The position numbers and the translations under genes were made by a program. 64,000 nucleotides of DNA from Blattamonas nauphoetae (Eukaryota; Preaxostyla; Oxymonadida). Positions 44,201 to 55,166 of the stretch are shown here, in pieces. The notes under the pieces are model-generated. The model did not search any database and was not told where the DNA came from. It saw only the letters and a program-made list of their open reading frames with translations. The stretch covers positions 310,001-374,000 of the forward strand of contig JARBJD010000009.1 in NCBI GenBank assembly GCA_033064195.1, read 5' to 3'. The first letter of the stretch is position 1; each line of letters begins with the position of its first letter.

Positions 44201-46966
44201 GGTCAGAGCAGAGTTTGAGTGTTTGGAGAATGTCCGACGGAGAGGGCGGTGTGGGACCGTCCTGAAGGGTGAGGTTGACGTGGCGGAGGGAGGGCGGGAT
44301 GTTGTCCTGGTCTTCCCTTCTGATTGTTCCGGACGACGAGAATCGCATCTTGTTTCGGTTTCTGGTTGTGTCCACTGATGTCATTGGTCGTTTTCCAGAA
44401 TTAGGGCGAGAGGATACTCGCTGAGAATCAAAGTCGTCGATGTTGATTAAATTCGTCGATGGCGACTCTGTGAGGAACACTGTCGTCGTGTCTTGCGAAT
44501 TGTCAGCTCCAGGCGAGAGTGGCGAATATCGTGATTGGTCGTTGTAAGAGATTGGTTGAAATCCGGTGTGTCGAGCTGTGTTTCTGGAGAGAGTGCGGGG
44601 TGAAATGATGGGAGAGGAGAAGGGAGTGTTGTTGGTTGTGATGCTTTTCTTCCATTTCATGTTCCGCTGCAGTTTGTCCTCCTTCCGAAGTCGATTCATC
44701 GTCCCATCAACTCCATCATTCTCACTCCGAAACCGCTGAGATCGTGGCACAGACAGAAGAATCGTCTCCGGTTGGTTCCAATCCACCTTCCTCCTCGTCA
44801 TCTGCTGTTGCGACGACGGCCTCCTCGACAGCGATGGCTTGAACGAGCTTTGAATCTGTTGTGGTTGTGCCGATCGGATGATTGGAGGAGGGGTTGTGGC
44901 AAAGTTTTGTGTCATGGGTCGATTCTGAGCTGACAGCGCTGGGGATCCCATTGGAAGTCGTGCAGACTGGTCGCCTTGAGAGCGGGCGGTGTCGAGTGAG
45001 CGGGACGTTTCTTGTTGATATCGTTTGATGAGAAGGTCTTCTTCAGTCTCGCGAGCGAAGATGGATCGTTCGCCCTCTTCTTCCTTCAGATCAGCTCGGA
45101 CTCCCATCTCCTCTCCCAACAGCCCTTTCAGCTCGTTTGTCCCTCGAATCAATGTGAGATCCGTCTTCTTTCGACAGAACCATCTTGACACAACAAACAC
45201 CACAATCTCCCCATTTTCCATTCCTGTCACGAGAAGCTCTCGCTCCGTCGATCCGTCCACAACCAGCCGATTCCCAGTCTTCACCTCGTCTTCCCCCACT
45301 CGACTCCCCACGCCCTTCTTCTCCACCTCCACACAGCACATGTGGAACACAGTCGCGGAGAGACCACACACGTGCCCCACTGGCTGCCACCTCAAACCGT
45401 CGTAGAACGTGATTCGTGCGTCTGCTGATGCCACAGCCAGCACTCCGCTCTTTTCCAGCCAACACACTGTTTTGATGCCGACGGTCGGGGACTTCTCAGT
45501 GACGTACATTGTGTGCGGCGTTGATGGCTTCCAGCGAGCTTGCCTTTGCTCCAACTTCGACACAAACATGTCGTGAGCGGATGGAGTGCTGAGGGTCTTC
45601 TGTTGGGGCATCCGGACGACTGTCTCGTCGGGTGGCCCTCCGTTGATCCGATCCTCACTAGTTACGGGACGACGAGGGTGCCGAGAGTGCAGACTATCGT
45701 ATTGTTTGATCAGTGTTGCAAATGATTTGGTGGGACTGCCGCTTGGTGGGATGATTTTGGTGATTTCCATGAGTGGCGTCTTCCTGATCTTCTTTTGTCG
45801 CTCCTCTTCAATCCATGTTTCTTTCTGGCTAAGCATCCCTTCGATATGGGTCCGGACTGCTTGATAGACTTCTTCGTCGTTGGCGGAAGGAGAATCACCT
45901 CCATTACTATCTCTCTGACGTATACGCTCATTATCGGATGGTTCAGACGATTTTCTGGGGGAGAGTGCAATTATTGTTCGTAATGTTTGAGGACTTGTGG
46001 ATTTTGGAAGGGAAAAAGCTGGTTTTTGGATTGCTTTCAACTGTTTATCAAGAAGCTCGTCACTCGGTTTCTGAGAAGCAGAGAGAGAGTTCTGAATTTG
46101 GATCCCTTTAAAAGGAAATGATAAATCTGTGTGGTTGAGATGACGAGTTTGAACGCCATTGCAGCTATCTTCCCAGAAAATCAGCTGTCCATTCTCACTA
46201 TATTATGAAGAGAGGAATTGTAAAATGAGAGAAACAAAAGAGAAAGATCGTAATGAGTGATTAACGATGAATATTTTTAGAAATTTTCGGTCAATACCTT
46301 CCTGTGACAATCGTTGATTGGAGAGGAATATGAGTGAAACATGAGATCATTGAAGTTGGTAGAAGTTGTGGAACAGCGCTTACAACAACTGATGGGAGCG
46401 ATGCTGCTGAATAAAACGGTTCCTGAAGATGTGAGAATGACAGATTGTGAGATTGACGAGAGATGATGATAAGTGGATAAATATCAGGGAGATGAAATGA
46501 CAGGACAGTAGAGACAACATGTATCTCGATATTTTATTGAAAAAAAGCCGATCCGACTCTTCCAGCATCAGGCAAACCGAGATTGAATCACTGGTTGTTG
46601 AATTCTGTGTTTCTTGGAGATAAAATTGGCTAAAGTCTTCCCAATTTACTGGAATATGACATTAGAATCACAACAATATGAATTAAAAAACGAATACATG
46701 TTCCTGTGTTGAGAGGATCGAGTTGAAAAAAGATGAAGGCTACTGAGACATCATCAGGATATCTCTCTTCTAAAACTTCACGAAAGATAGAAATGAACTA
46801 GAAGAAGACATAAACAAAAGTAGAGAGAGATATAGCTGAAGAAGAACGTGAAAACCTGTGTTTGTGATAGTCCCTCTGATGTGTTCTGGTTCTTGAAGAA
46901 ACACTGTCGTAAGGTAGAAAGATCATCGGCCGTAACAAATGAGTGAAGTGGTTTGGGATCAATCAT
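41280..46966 (-). CDS. EF-hand and WD40-repeat protein, CFAP337/WDR49-like
   Basis: The predicted protein of 1814 residues has an N-terminal EF-hand-like region (FIFFQLDPLNTGTLNWEDFS near residues 55-75) followed by WD40 repeats and long disordered linkers. This order is that of WDR49/WDR64/CFAP337 proteins, which are associated with ciliary axonemes. Clear WD repeats include STIVTGSENGQLIFWE, VLAVASADARITFYDG, LIATGSLDATVRLFDP, LFLTGSEDKTVCVVDS and LAVSWDNGRICVWNTE. Disordered Ser/Arg/Thr-rich linkers (for example the region encoded at about 44,200-45,000) and a basic C-terminus are larger than in animal relatives. Exons: 46,966-46,856; 46,797-46,698; 46,648-46,458; 46,422-46,298; 46,197-41,280; introns 58, 49, 35 and 100 nt. 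The third intron (46,423-46,457) is the least certain. It diverges from the pseudokinase gene over a 225-base gap. Confidence 0.75.
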
Positions 46967-47191
46967 TCCTAATGAGACTCAAAAAACAAATAAAAAAAGG
47001 GCCTAGCGAAGATTCTTGGTTGATCCTGAAGCAACCAAAGAAAGCCAGAACTTCGGGTACATTTGGTCATCTTGTCAGGGTGATTTCAACTTGAAATTTG
47101 CAATCAAAGGTGCATGAAACCGAACATTCGATCTTTTTGATCAAATCGCCTCTCTCTGGAAAACTATCCTAATAATGGTCTAGTCGATCAA

Positions 47192-50100
47192 ATGTTCTTT
47201 CCACTCCTCCATGTCATCACGCTTCTCGACCTCAGTCGGGCCTCTGCTTCTTTTCTTCGCCCGTTAGCAAATTCAGAAGAATTCTATGTCGTTGACGGCT
47301 CAACTGGAACTTGCGCAGAATTATATCCCTGTGGCACCATCCAAGACGCGATCGATGCAACCACGACTGAGACATCAACGATTTATATTGACCAAGGTAG
47401 TTTTGATGCAAAAATCACTGTCAAACAGCAAATTTCCCTCACGTTGATTGGCCAAATGTCGGACGGTAAAATTGTCACCTCACTTGCTCCGATGACAGAA
47501 AATGACTATATCGTCACAATGACAGAAGAAGGAACAATCCAACTGTCTACCGTTCGTGTCGAAGGCTTGAATACTGTGGAAGTCTCCTTGTTTGTAATCT
47601 CAACTGGAACAGTGATTATTCAACATTTTGTGGCGGAAGATATCACTGGATGTGAAAAGCCTCTCTTCATTCTCAGTGGCGATGCAACTCTGCACATGTC
47701 TCAATCTACATTTGAAAATGTGCAAGGAAAGGAGGCAATATCTTCAACCTCAATTGGAAAACTCACTTTCCTTGACACAAAGTCAATTGGTTCGACCTTA
47801 TTACACCACAAACATGAATCCGTCTTTGAAAATTTCATCACGTTTGAGACAGGAACCCTCACAATGGAAATCCTCCAACTAATCCAAGACCCCACTGAGC
47901 TCATAACAGCAGACGTTGTCTATACACTTTTTCAGGAAGACACACCTTCCATGGTCCCACTTCAACAACCCTCCAATTCCGATGCTTCAATGGTCAGTCT
48001 GACAGATGATCTGGAAAATACGTTCACAGGATGTATTATCTATTTGGATGACACTACCAGCTTTCCAGTTTTTGCTTCGGAACCAACCTGTACTCTCTCG
48101 TTAACCAAATGTTATATCACATCAACAACCGATACTATCTCTCGCCCTCTCATCCAAGGATCATTCTCGCTCACGATGAATTCCGTCGTGTTCTCTTCCA
48201 TCAGCACATCTGCGTCCTCACTTATCTCACTCACCGATGCAGCCTCATTTACACTCATGGGAAGTCCGATGGCAAAAGTTCCAACTTTCTCAAATTTGGT
48301 CTCAACTGGAGACGGAATCATCCACCTTGACAATGTCGTCAGAGTGATGATTATGTCGTGTATCTTCGACCATTGCAGCAGCAAGAACGGAGGAGCAATG
48401 TTCGTCAAGCAGCGCGATGATGACGGAAACACCGCAGAAGATGAGAATTGGGACATATCCATCTTCTGCACACACTGCACGGCCGATGAGTGCGGTGGTG
48501 GACTGTATCTTTCGATCTGGCGCCCACTCAGGCTCGGTGGTTGTGCCTTTCATGATTGCAGTGCAAAAGAAGGCGGTGCTTTCTTTGTTGAGATGGCAGG
48601 GACGGCGAAGTTAATTGACGGAGCAATGTCCATAAACATTTTCACTATGCAACCGGAACTCCGATATAAGTACAACACAGCCTCTGTTCGTGGAGGGTCA
48701 CTCTGTGTCATTGGCACTTCTTCGCATGAACTACCACTCGAACTCCTCGCAGGTGGGTTTACAGGCAATTTCGTAGGTGGAGATCTGAACAAATTTGGAT
48801 CTGATGTGTTCATAAATCTCGCCGTGGCATCGCCACAAATTCTAGTTGATTTCGCAAACGAGTTTCACAAAGGCCTTCGCTCGACCAGCGATCACTCAAC
48901 TGACACTGACCAATACCCGCAAGTGTACATTGAAACACCATCTGGAGAACCAATTCGATTCAGCCGTCATCCTCCATGCCATCTCTACACCATGCAATCT
49001 GTGTGGAATGGATGCTTCATGAATACGGGCGCCTGTACCTGTGCTCGACTGGAAATGTATCTTAACCTGATCCAGACCAAGGATCAATACGGAAGGTCCG
49101 TTGTGAATGAGATCAAGGTCTCTTCAGAAATCGCATCGTTTCAAGTCATCATCATCACAAAACAGTCAGTGAAACTCATCCGTGGAAATTTAGAACCAAC
49201 AGATCCAGATGGTGAACAGTACGATGGAAGCCAAAGCATCGTCATCGATACTCCTTCAGCTCAACAAAATCAATTGTTATTCTCTCTCATGGCTGATGGA
49301 ACGTTGGAACTGAACAATCTCAGCATCCTCATGGACGAAGATCTTACGCTCTGCACAGTCTGTGACAACACTGCTCGATTCATCATCTCTGCATCCACAC
49401 TCATCTTTACCGGCAACATAATCCAGTTTACTCCTCTTGCGTGTTACTTCGGATCACTCGAGATTCTCAACACTTGTCTCAAAAGTGAGGTCCAAACCAC
49501 TCCAATTCCCTGCACCTGCTCACTGGTCGATGTCATCGCAGCCTTGCCACTATCCAACTTCAACTCTGAATCCCTCGAGCTTGATACCGTCACAGCAATC
49601 ACCATAAACTCCTCCACGTTTGAAGATTTCCGCAACGGAAAGCCAGTCATCGCCATCTCAGATGCTTCGTACATGGAAATCCACAACCCAACATTCACAA
49701 ACTGCATGGATAAAGATGACCCGTCAAAGAAAGCACAGAAACTCGAAATCACCGGACCAAAATTATACGAAACAATCGATCCTGATCTGTGGTCGATCAA
49801 TTTTGACACAAACGACGAATACGAAGAGTCGTATTTCTGGACAACAGATCCGTCGGCGAGCTACGACTTTCTGAAGGACGTCACTCTGAAGATCTATCTG
49901 GAACCGTACAAAAACTCAACGATCTACACCAAGACAGAAGGAATCAACGCCATCTTTTGCGGAAATGGGACAATTCCGTGTCCAACCATCGAAGGAAGCA
50001 TTGACCATCTTTTGTCGGGGTCTCCTTCGCAACTGATCGTACTCGGAGCGTCTTCACTCAACAAGCAAGTCACATTCACTCTCTCCAACGCAGAGATCAA

Positions 50101-52189
50101 GTCTGATGGAGAACAATCAACAATCACAGTTGCGAAGGATGGTGGAATCGGACATCGCATCGATGGAACAGCTTCGAGCAGTCTGGAAATCAAGAACATC
50201 CTCTTCCAACTCCCCATTGATCTCTCCGCTCCGTCCCTCATCTCATCGTCGAGCGGAAGCATCACGCTCACTTCTTGCTCGTTCTCGGCATCGTCCATCG
50301 GATTCAAGTTGCTCGAAACGACAGGCGGGAAAACGACGATCGCAAGCACGTCTCTCTCGTCACTCACATTCTCGACCACTCCATTCATCTTCTCCGCCTT
50401 CACATCTCTCTCCTTCTCTCATTTCAACACCAGTGCATGCAAAGTCTCTCAACTCATCAGCGCGACAAGCTCCGTCTCCTCAGCCACTGTCTCATTCGCC
50501 GAATGTTATCTTTCTGGCTCTTCATCGTCGAACGAGGAAGCGGATGACGCGCTGTGTGCATGGCAGACTGGACTGATCTCTCTCACATCCTGTACAACCG
50601 TTGTCCAATCGTGCCGCTTCGCCCATCTGTCTGAAGGAGCACTGTTCGTCTCTGGCGGAAGCATCACTCTCCGAGAAACCGCGTTCGTCTCAAATGGAAT
50701 GGGGACGACAAAATATCCCTCCATGCGCCAGAACGTCGTTTGTCAAGGGAACGGAGAGATTGAGACAGAAGCACTGACATTTGTGAGTGGAGAGGACTTG
50801 ACGTCATCGTGGATATCAGCCTCTGCCTGCACCTTCGTTGGAGACGGGCCAAAACTGCCGATGTTTGTTCCAACGTTGAAAGTGGACAACTGTAGTTCGA
50901 AGAAAGTCTCAACCACACGATCATATTCGATCCACATCGAGGGGACACTGTTCATTCCGTGCAACCTGAAATTGGAAGTGTTTGAAGCTGAGAAAAAGGG
51001 ATCAACTATCACCGAGTTCGAATCGCTCTTCTTCGACATTCCATCAAACATTCCTACCTCATCGTCGGAAACTGAACTTGATCTGAACATCCCAACAGCC
51101 TCTCTCACACTCAATGCCGGCCGGGAATGGCATTGCCGACTGCAATACGGCCCAAATTCCACAACAGCTTCCTTCGTCATCAAAGTTGGAAAGCTCTCGC
51201 AAGGTGGACTGGCCACAGTCGCGTGGCTCGTCCCGCTGATTGTTGTACTCGTCGCCGTCGCCATTGTTGTGGTTGTGATCATTCTTCTGCTCCGACGAAG
51301 AAAGCAGAAGAAAAATCAATCAGAACAGGAAATGACGCCGGAAACGGAAGACAAAATCGAAGTCGAAGTCGAAAATTCACACTCGATGCAAATGGTCAAG
51401 GCATCAACCAATACGACAAAAGATTCTGTCCCTCTCACCACTTTCGGTAACCAACAACCCAATCCAAGCACGATCACACAAATGACAGACGTTCTGAAGT
51501 GCGGAGATGTCTGCGAAATTGTTGCGACGAAGAAGATGGACACTCTCTACGAACGCCTGCACAAAACAGACCAGAAAGACATCAACAAACTGCACATCTG
51601 CCAAATGGTGTCGAAAGGAATGGCGTCTCTCGTCTCGACATTCCCAACGGCAGACATCATGACCAGGCTGAACCCACACTGGATCTTGATCGACACCGCT
51701 GGGCATGTCCACCTTCGACTGCAGGAGAACACCCAAACGGGAGATGTTTCGGCGCAGACTGGCTCTCAGAACTTTTCACAACCGTCGATAGGGCCTGCTC
51801 GTCAGACAAACACACACGAAGGAGTCAGGTGGGAATCGCCAGAAGTGGTTGACAAGAAGAAGGATTTTGACATGGAGAAAGCAGCAGTTTTTAGTCTAGG
51901 CCTCGTCTTATGGGAGATTGAGACCGGTCTTGTGCCATTCGGCGAAGTGGACGCAGCGACAGCTCAACGACAGCTGGCCTCAGGAATCTCTCCCAATCTC
52001 GGTCTGATCAAAGACGAGACACTTCGTGATTTGATCGAGTCATGCCTCGATCTGAACCCGATGGACAGGCCGACCCTCACCACAATCTCCCTTCACTTCA
52101 ATCCTTCTCTCAAGATGGAGGAGCAGGACAAGAACGCACCACTCGACCAGCTTTCGAACACAAACCAGCCCATCACAGGATCACCGTGA
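47192..52189 (+). CDS. Giant secreted beta-repeat protein with one membrane helix and cytoplasmic pseudokinase
   Basis: A single-exon gene for 1665 residues. A signal peptide (MFFPLLHVITLLDLSRASA) starts a Ser/Thr-rich ectodomain of about 1320 residues built from short strands and turns such as IIHLDNVVRVMIMSCIFDHC and ISLTSCTTVVQSCRFAHLSEG. These look like a right-handed parallel beta-helix of the kind seen in polymorphic outer-membrane-type and pectate-lyase-like repeats, with cysteine pairs. One membrane helix lies near 1341-1367 (WLVPLIVVLVAVAIVV), followed by RRRKQKK, which fixes the C-terminus inside. Residues about 1430-1640 match a tyrosine-kinase-like kinase C-lobe (WESPEVV, AAVFSLGLVLWEIETG, LDLNPMDRPTL). 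The glycine loop and VAIK Lys are not evident, HRD is replaced by TRLNPHW and DFG by RLQ, so it is a pseudokinase. Large families of this layout are reported from oxymonads. Ligand and partners are unknown. Confidence 0.8.
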   Translation: MFFPLLHVITLLDLSRASASFLRPLANSEEFYVVDGSTGTCAELYPCGTIQDAIDATTTETSTIYIDQGSFDAKITVKQQISLTLIGQMSDGKIVTSLAPMTENDYIVTMTEEGTIQLSTVRVEGLNTVEVSLFVISTGTVIIQHFVAEDITGCEKPLFILSGDATLHMSQSTFENVQGKEAISSTSIGKLTFLDTKSIGSTLLHHKHESVFENFITFETGTLTMEILQLIQDPTELITADVVYTLFQEDTPSMVPLQQPSNSDASMVSLTDDLENTFTGCIIYLDDTTSFPVFASEPTCTLSLTKCYITSTTDTISRPLIQGSFSLTMNSVVFSSISTSASSLISLTDAASFTLMGSPMAKVPTFSNLVSTGDGIIHLDNVVRVMIMSCIFDHCSSKNGGAMFVKQRDDDGNTAEDENWDISIFCTHCTADECGGGLYLSIWRPLRLGGCAFHDCSAKEGGAFFVEMAGTAKLIDGAMSINIFTMQPELRYKYNTASVRGGSLCVIGTSSHELPLELLAGGFTGNFVGGDLNKFGSDVFINLAVASPQILVDFANEFHKGLRSTSDHSTDTDQYPQVYIETPSGEPIRFSRHPPCHLYTMQSVWNGCFMNTGACTCARLEMYLNLIQTKDQYGRSVVNEIKVSSEIASFQVIIITKQSVKLIRGNLEPTDPDGEQYDGSQSIVIDTPSAQQNQLLFSLMADGTLELNNLSILMDEDLTLCTVCDNTARFIISASTLIFTGNIIQFTPLACYFGSLEILNTCLKSEVQTTPIPCTCSLVDVIAALPLSNFNSESLELDTVTAITINSSTFEDFRNGKPVIAISDASYMEIHNPTFTNCMDKDDPSKKAQKLEITGPKLYETIDPDLWSINFDTNDEYEESYFWTTDPSASYDFLKDVTLKIYLEPYKNSTIYTKTEGINAIFCGNGTIPCPTIEGSIDHLLSGSPSQLIVLGASSLNKQVTFTLSNAEIKSDGEQSTITVAKDGGIGHRIDGTASSSLEIKNILFQLPIDLSAPSLISSSSGSITLTSCSFSASSIGFKLLETTGGKTTIASTSLSSLTFSTTPFIFSAFTSLSFSHFNTSACKVSQLISATSSVSSATVSFAECYLSGSSSSNEEADDALCAWQTGLISLTSCTTVVQSCRFAHLSEGALFVSGGSITLRETAFVSNGMGTTKYPSMRQNVVCQGNGEIETEALTFVSGEDLTSSWISASACTFVGDGPKLPMFVPTLKVDNCSSKKVSTTRSYSIHIEGTLFIPCNLKLEVFEAEKKGSTITEFESLFFDIPSNIPTSSSETELDLNIPTASLTLNAGREWHCRLQYGPNSTTASFVIKVGKLSQGGLATVAWLVPLIVVLVAVAIVVVVIILLLRRRKQKKNQSEQEMTPETEDKIEVEVENSHSMQMVKASTNTTKDSVPLTTFGNQQPNPSTITQMTDVLKCGDVCEIVATKKMDTLYERLHKTDQKDINKLHICQMVSKGMASLVSTFPTADIMTRLNPHWILIDTAGHVHLRLQENTQTGDVSAQTGSQNFSQPSIGPARQTNTHEGVRWESPEVVDKKKDFDMEKAAVFSLGLVLWEIETGLVPFGEVDAATAQRQLASGISPNLGLIKDETLRDLIESCLDLNPMDRPTLTTISLHFNPSLKMEEQDKNAPLDQLSNTNQPITGSP

Positions 52190-52883
52190 TTCTCGATTGG
52201 TCGATCCACAACGTCGCTCATTCTGAACCACAACCATGTCACTCGTCTTCCTCTTCCGGTGGACGAACCACTTCTTCCTTCCAACCCGATGCAGATGCAC
52301 TCACTCGAGCTTCCACGTCAGGTCTTCTTTCTGCAGTAGCGTCTTCCATCAGACACCTCACGCGATATCATCATTTCGTTTTGCTTTCGTTTTTCTCGCT
52401 GTGTTCGCCCACCACTCACATTCACCGTCACAGAACACTTCTGTTTCATACGCTCATCACTCGTCGATGCAGTATCTCCATCACGCAAATATCATCTGAG
52501 ACTTTTGATTTGTTCATTTCTTTTGATCTCGTTCATTGTCTTCACAGGAAGGCGGATGGTCTGCGCTCAGCCGATTCACGTTACACACTACCGTTACGCG
52601 TAGGCTGAGCTTCATTGCACTGTTTGCCCATACTGTTCATATCAGGCCTTATTAGTTGCATCTCCAACTAATGATTCTCATCTCTGCTGGTATCTTCGGA
52701 ACTGGCTGCCTATCTTTCTTTTCTTCATCTTTTTTCTTTCATGAATATTTCATAGTGTTTGTTTCGTCAAAAGGAGTTGTCTGGTCGAAGACCCAAAACA
52801 GATCTTGTCCATCACAGCGACAATTCAAACAATTACGATAAGAAAACAAAAAAGAGCATTGTGGAGGAAAAAAGAAGCGATAA
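52190..52883. other. Intergenic stretch, nothing recognised
   Basis: About 690 bases between the convergent pseudokinase and coiled-coil genes. The first 400 bases are rich in tcatc and ctc runs and give open frames rich in Ser and His without motifs. No tRNA, rRNA or repeat is seen. It holds the two 3' untranslated regions. Confidence 0.5.
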
Positions 52884-54311
52884 TCATTTTTTATTCTTCG
52901 ACAATCTTGAGCGTAGAGAGTTGATTTGCTCCATCACATTATTCCGAGGCTCTCCCTCCATTGGTGTTTGCTGTGCTGTCTGACGGGATGAATACGGACG
53001 AGTAATGTTTGCAGTTTGAGCTTGACGTGATGGAAGATCTCGAGTGTTGGGAAAAGGAGTGTGGAGCGAGTCTGAAATGGAGAGGCCAGTTGAGCGTTGA
53101 TCGGAAAATGTTTGTGTGAATTCCATGGATTTTGGAGGTGATGATGTGCGTGGAATGCGTGTTGTTGCTCGTTGTTCCGTTCTTTGATGAGAGAGTGAGA
53201 CTTTTGAAGGAATGTTTGAGACATGCTGTTTTGTTGGTGATGGAGGTCTTTCCATCCGTTCTTTCTTTGATGGCGAGTAGTAAAGTGTGGAATTAAGAGA
53301 TTGAGAGGGAAGGGGTCGATTTGGCGACATGGTTAGAGCAAGTGGGATTGAAGATTGGTCTGTGGATCCAAGTGATGAAGCTGGCACTAAAGAAAGAATA
53401 TATGGTGCCCCTTCAACAGATTGAGAGAAGAATGGGCCGACTGTTCCGTTTCGGACTTCTGTGATGAGCAAGTCATCGTCGGACTGTTGTGGGAGTGAAC
53501 GACTCAAATCATGCCTAGATCTTTGTTCTTTTTGACGAATTGTTTCTTCCTTGAGCTGTGCATTTTCCCGTTGAAGTGAATCAATTTGATTTTGGATGTC
53601 ATCAAGCTGTTGTTCAAGTTGTGTTTTCTCATCGTCCCAACGTCTCTGTTTCTCCATTGTTTCGGCCTCAAACCGAGTTCTCTCATCTTCAAAGAGTAAC
53701 ATTAGCTTCTCTTTGTCAGTATTCCACTGTTGGAGGGCTTGTGTAATCGAACTTCTCGCTTTTTCCTCTGCTTCTTTTCTGATCTTCCGTTCATCGTTTT
53801 CACGTTGATCAAGTTCTCGTTTTCGTTCCTCTATCGCATTTTTGAGTCTGATTCTCATTTCATCAAGTTCTTTTTTTCGGTCATTTTCTCGTTGTGTCAA
53901 TTCCTCGGATAATCTTTGTAGCGTGAGTTCTTTTCGTTGTATTTCTTTTTCCCGTTGTTGGACTTGTTCCTCCAATCCCTTGACGTTCTTTTCTCTTTCC
54001 ACAAGGTAATTCTGGATATAATCAACGAGGACATGCATAGGGGTTGAACTATTTAAAGGTGGTGGTTCTTGTAGTGTATGTGGAGAAGTTTGTCCTGAGA
54101 TGTCCTGAGATTTTGATTGAGAAATGGTGGTATTGCGATTTCTATGAAAGGGGAGGAAGAAAGTTCATAGAATTTGAAAAAAAGTGAACGAGAAGAAGAG
54201 AGACGAGTCATTCAAAGAGGGCGATGTGTTAACAGTTGAATCTCGAGAAAGAGGATATGAAGGGGCCATAAATTGGTTTGACGATAAATTTATGTTTGCT
54301 GAACCAGTCAT
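52884..54311 (-). CDS. Coiled-coil protein, no family recognised
   Basis: The main exon (54,141-52,884) encodes a long heptad-rich helix, with blocks such as KNVKGLEEQVQQREKEIQRK, LDQRENDERKIRKEAEEKAR and TQLEQQLDDIQNQIDSLQRE, over about 190 residues. A Ser/Pro/Arg-rich disordered C-terminus follows, with a stop at 52,884. A first exon at 54,311-54,205 (MTGSANINLSSNQF) joins through a 63-nt GT-AG intron (54,142-54,204) exactly in frame, for 454 residues in all. The frame stays open upstream of that Met to a good acceptor at about 54,349 (tttctgctcag), so a further 5' exon may exist; I could not find one that fits. The helix suggests a structural or cytoskeletal dimer, but nothing specific can be said. 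Confidence 0.65.
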
Positions 54312-54379
54312 TTTGTTTGAAAGTGGATCGTGCCATCGTTCCACAATCTGAGCAGAAAAAGTCAATATTATGCACAAAT

Positions 54380-55166
54380 TATGGGATAATCATGATCAAA
54401 CAGGACAATATCGTGTCTGAACTTGAAAAAATGAGAGTTGAACAAATACAAGAAGAAAAACAGGACTTGAGAAAAAACAGAGTCGAAGAAGATATCAGAA
54501 AACGTTATAAAGGCAAAGAATCGGAATAGAGATGAATAAAGATCTATGATAGTGATCTTCAAGATTGATAAGTGACAAAACAAGAGAGGAAAAGTGTTGA
54601 GAACAGATTGGAGTGTCTACGAAGATTTAAGTGGAGATGGACTCCATAAACGTGGATGACCAAAAATATATCCAAAATAAAGGAGATTAGATGGTAGAGA
54701 TTATGGAGTTAGGTTGAGCAAAATAGCTTCTCAACGTGTGAGTTTTGAGGATGTGAGTGGAGACGATAAAAGGACTGTTTGGACGAAAAGATGAAAAGAA
54801 GCACGATCAAGCAGAATAGTCGATACATCATTGTTATTTCCCACCGAGAATGTGAAGGGTCAAGTGACACCCCATTACTTGGAAAAGTCATCCTTCATCA
54901 GAGTGAAGGAGAGAAAGGAGAAATCATCCATCAACCTCGTTCACCTAATGAGCACTGTTTGAGGATGCCAGTCTGTTTGTAGCATCTATCTCATTCAGGG
55001 TGACGTCAACTCGGTAAGAACTTGCTCTGAAAGATGTTTTCGAGTCATAATGTGAGGAGGGTGCATAGGCCAGTGGATTCGAGAGGCGTGCACTCTGATT
55101 ACAGAAGGAAAACGCTGTAGAAGCAAAGACGAAAGACACTTTTTCGTATTAGTCGCCAGGGGGAGA
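54380..55166. other. Intergenic stretch, nothing recognised
   Basis: AT-rich sequence between the divergent coiled-coil and CK1-like genes. It must hold both promoters and possibly a 5' exon of the coiled-coil gene. No RNA gene or repeat is visible. Confidence 0.4.

Noticed and set aside
42571-45465. Several plus- and minus-strand frames of 80-130 codons inside the WD40 gene
   Set aside because: They overlap one continuous reading frame with recognisable WD repeats and show none of their own.
52541-52680. Possible tRNA or small RNA hairpin downstream of the pseudokinase gene
   Set aside because: Short self-complementary stretches exist but no cloverleaf, T-loop consensus or poly-T end could be found.
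54278-54529. Plus-strand open frame encoding a Lys/Glu-rich helix
   Set aside because: It overlaps the 5' exon and promoter region of the minus-strand coiled-coil gene, has no splice partners or domain, and purine-rich DNA gives such peptides by chance.
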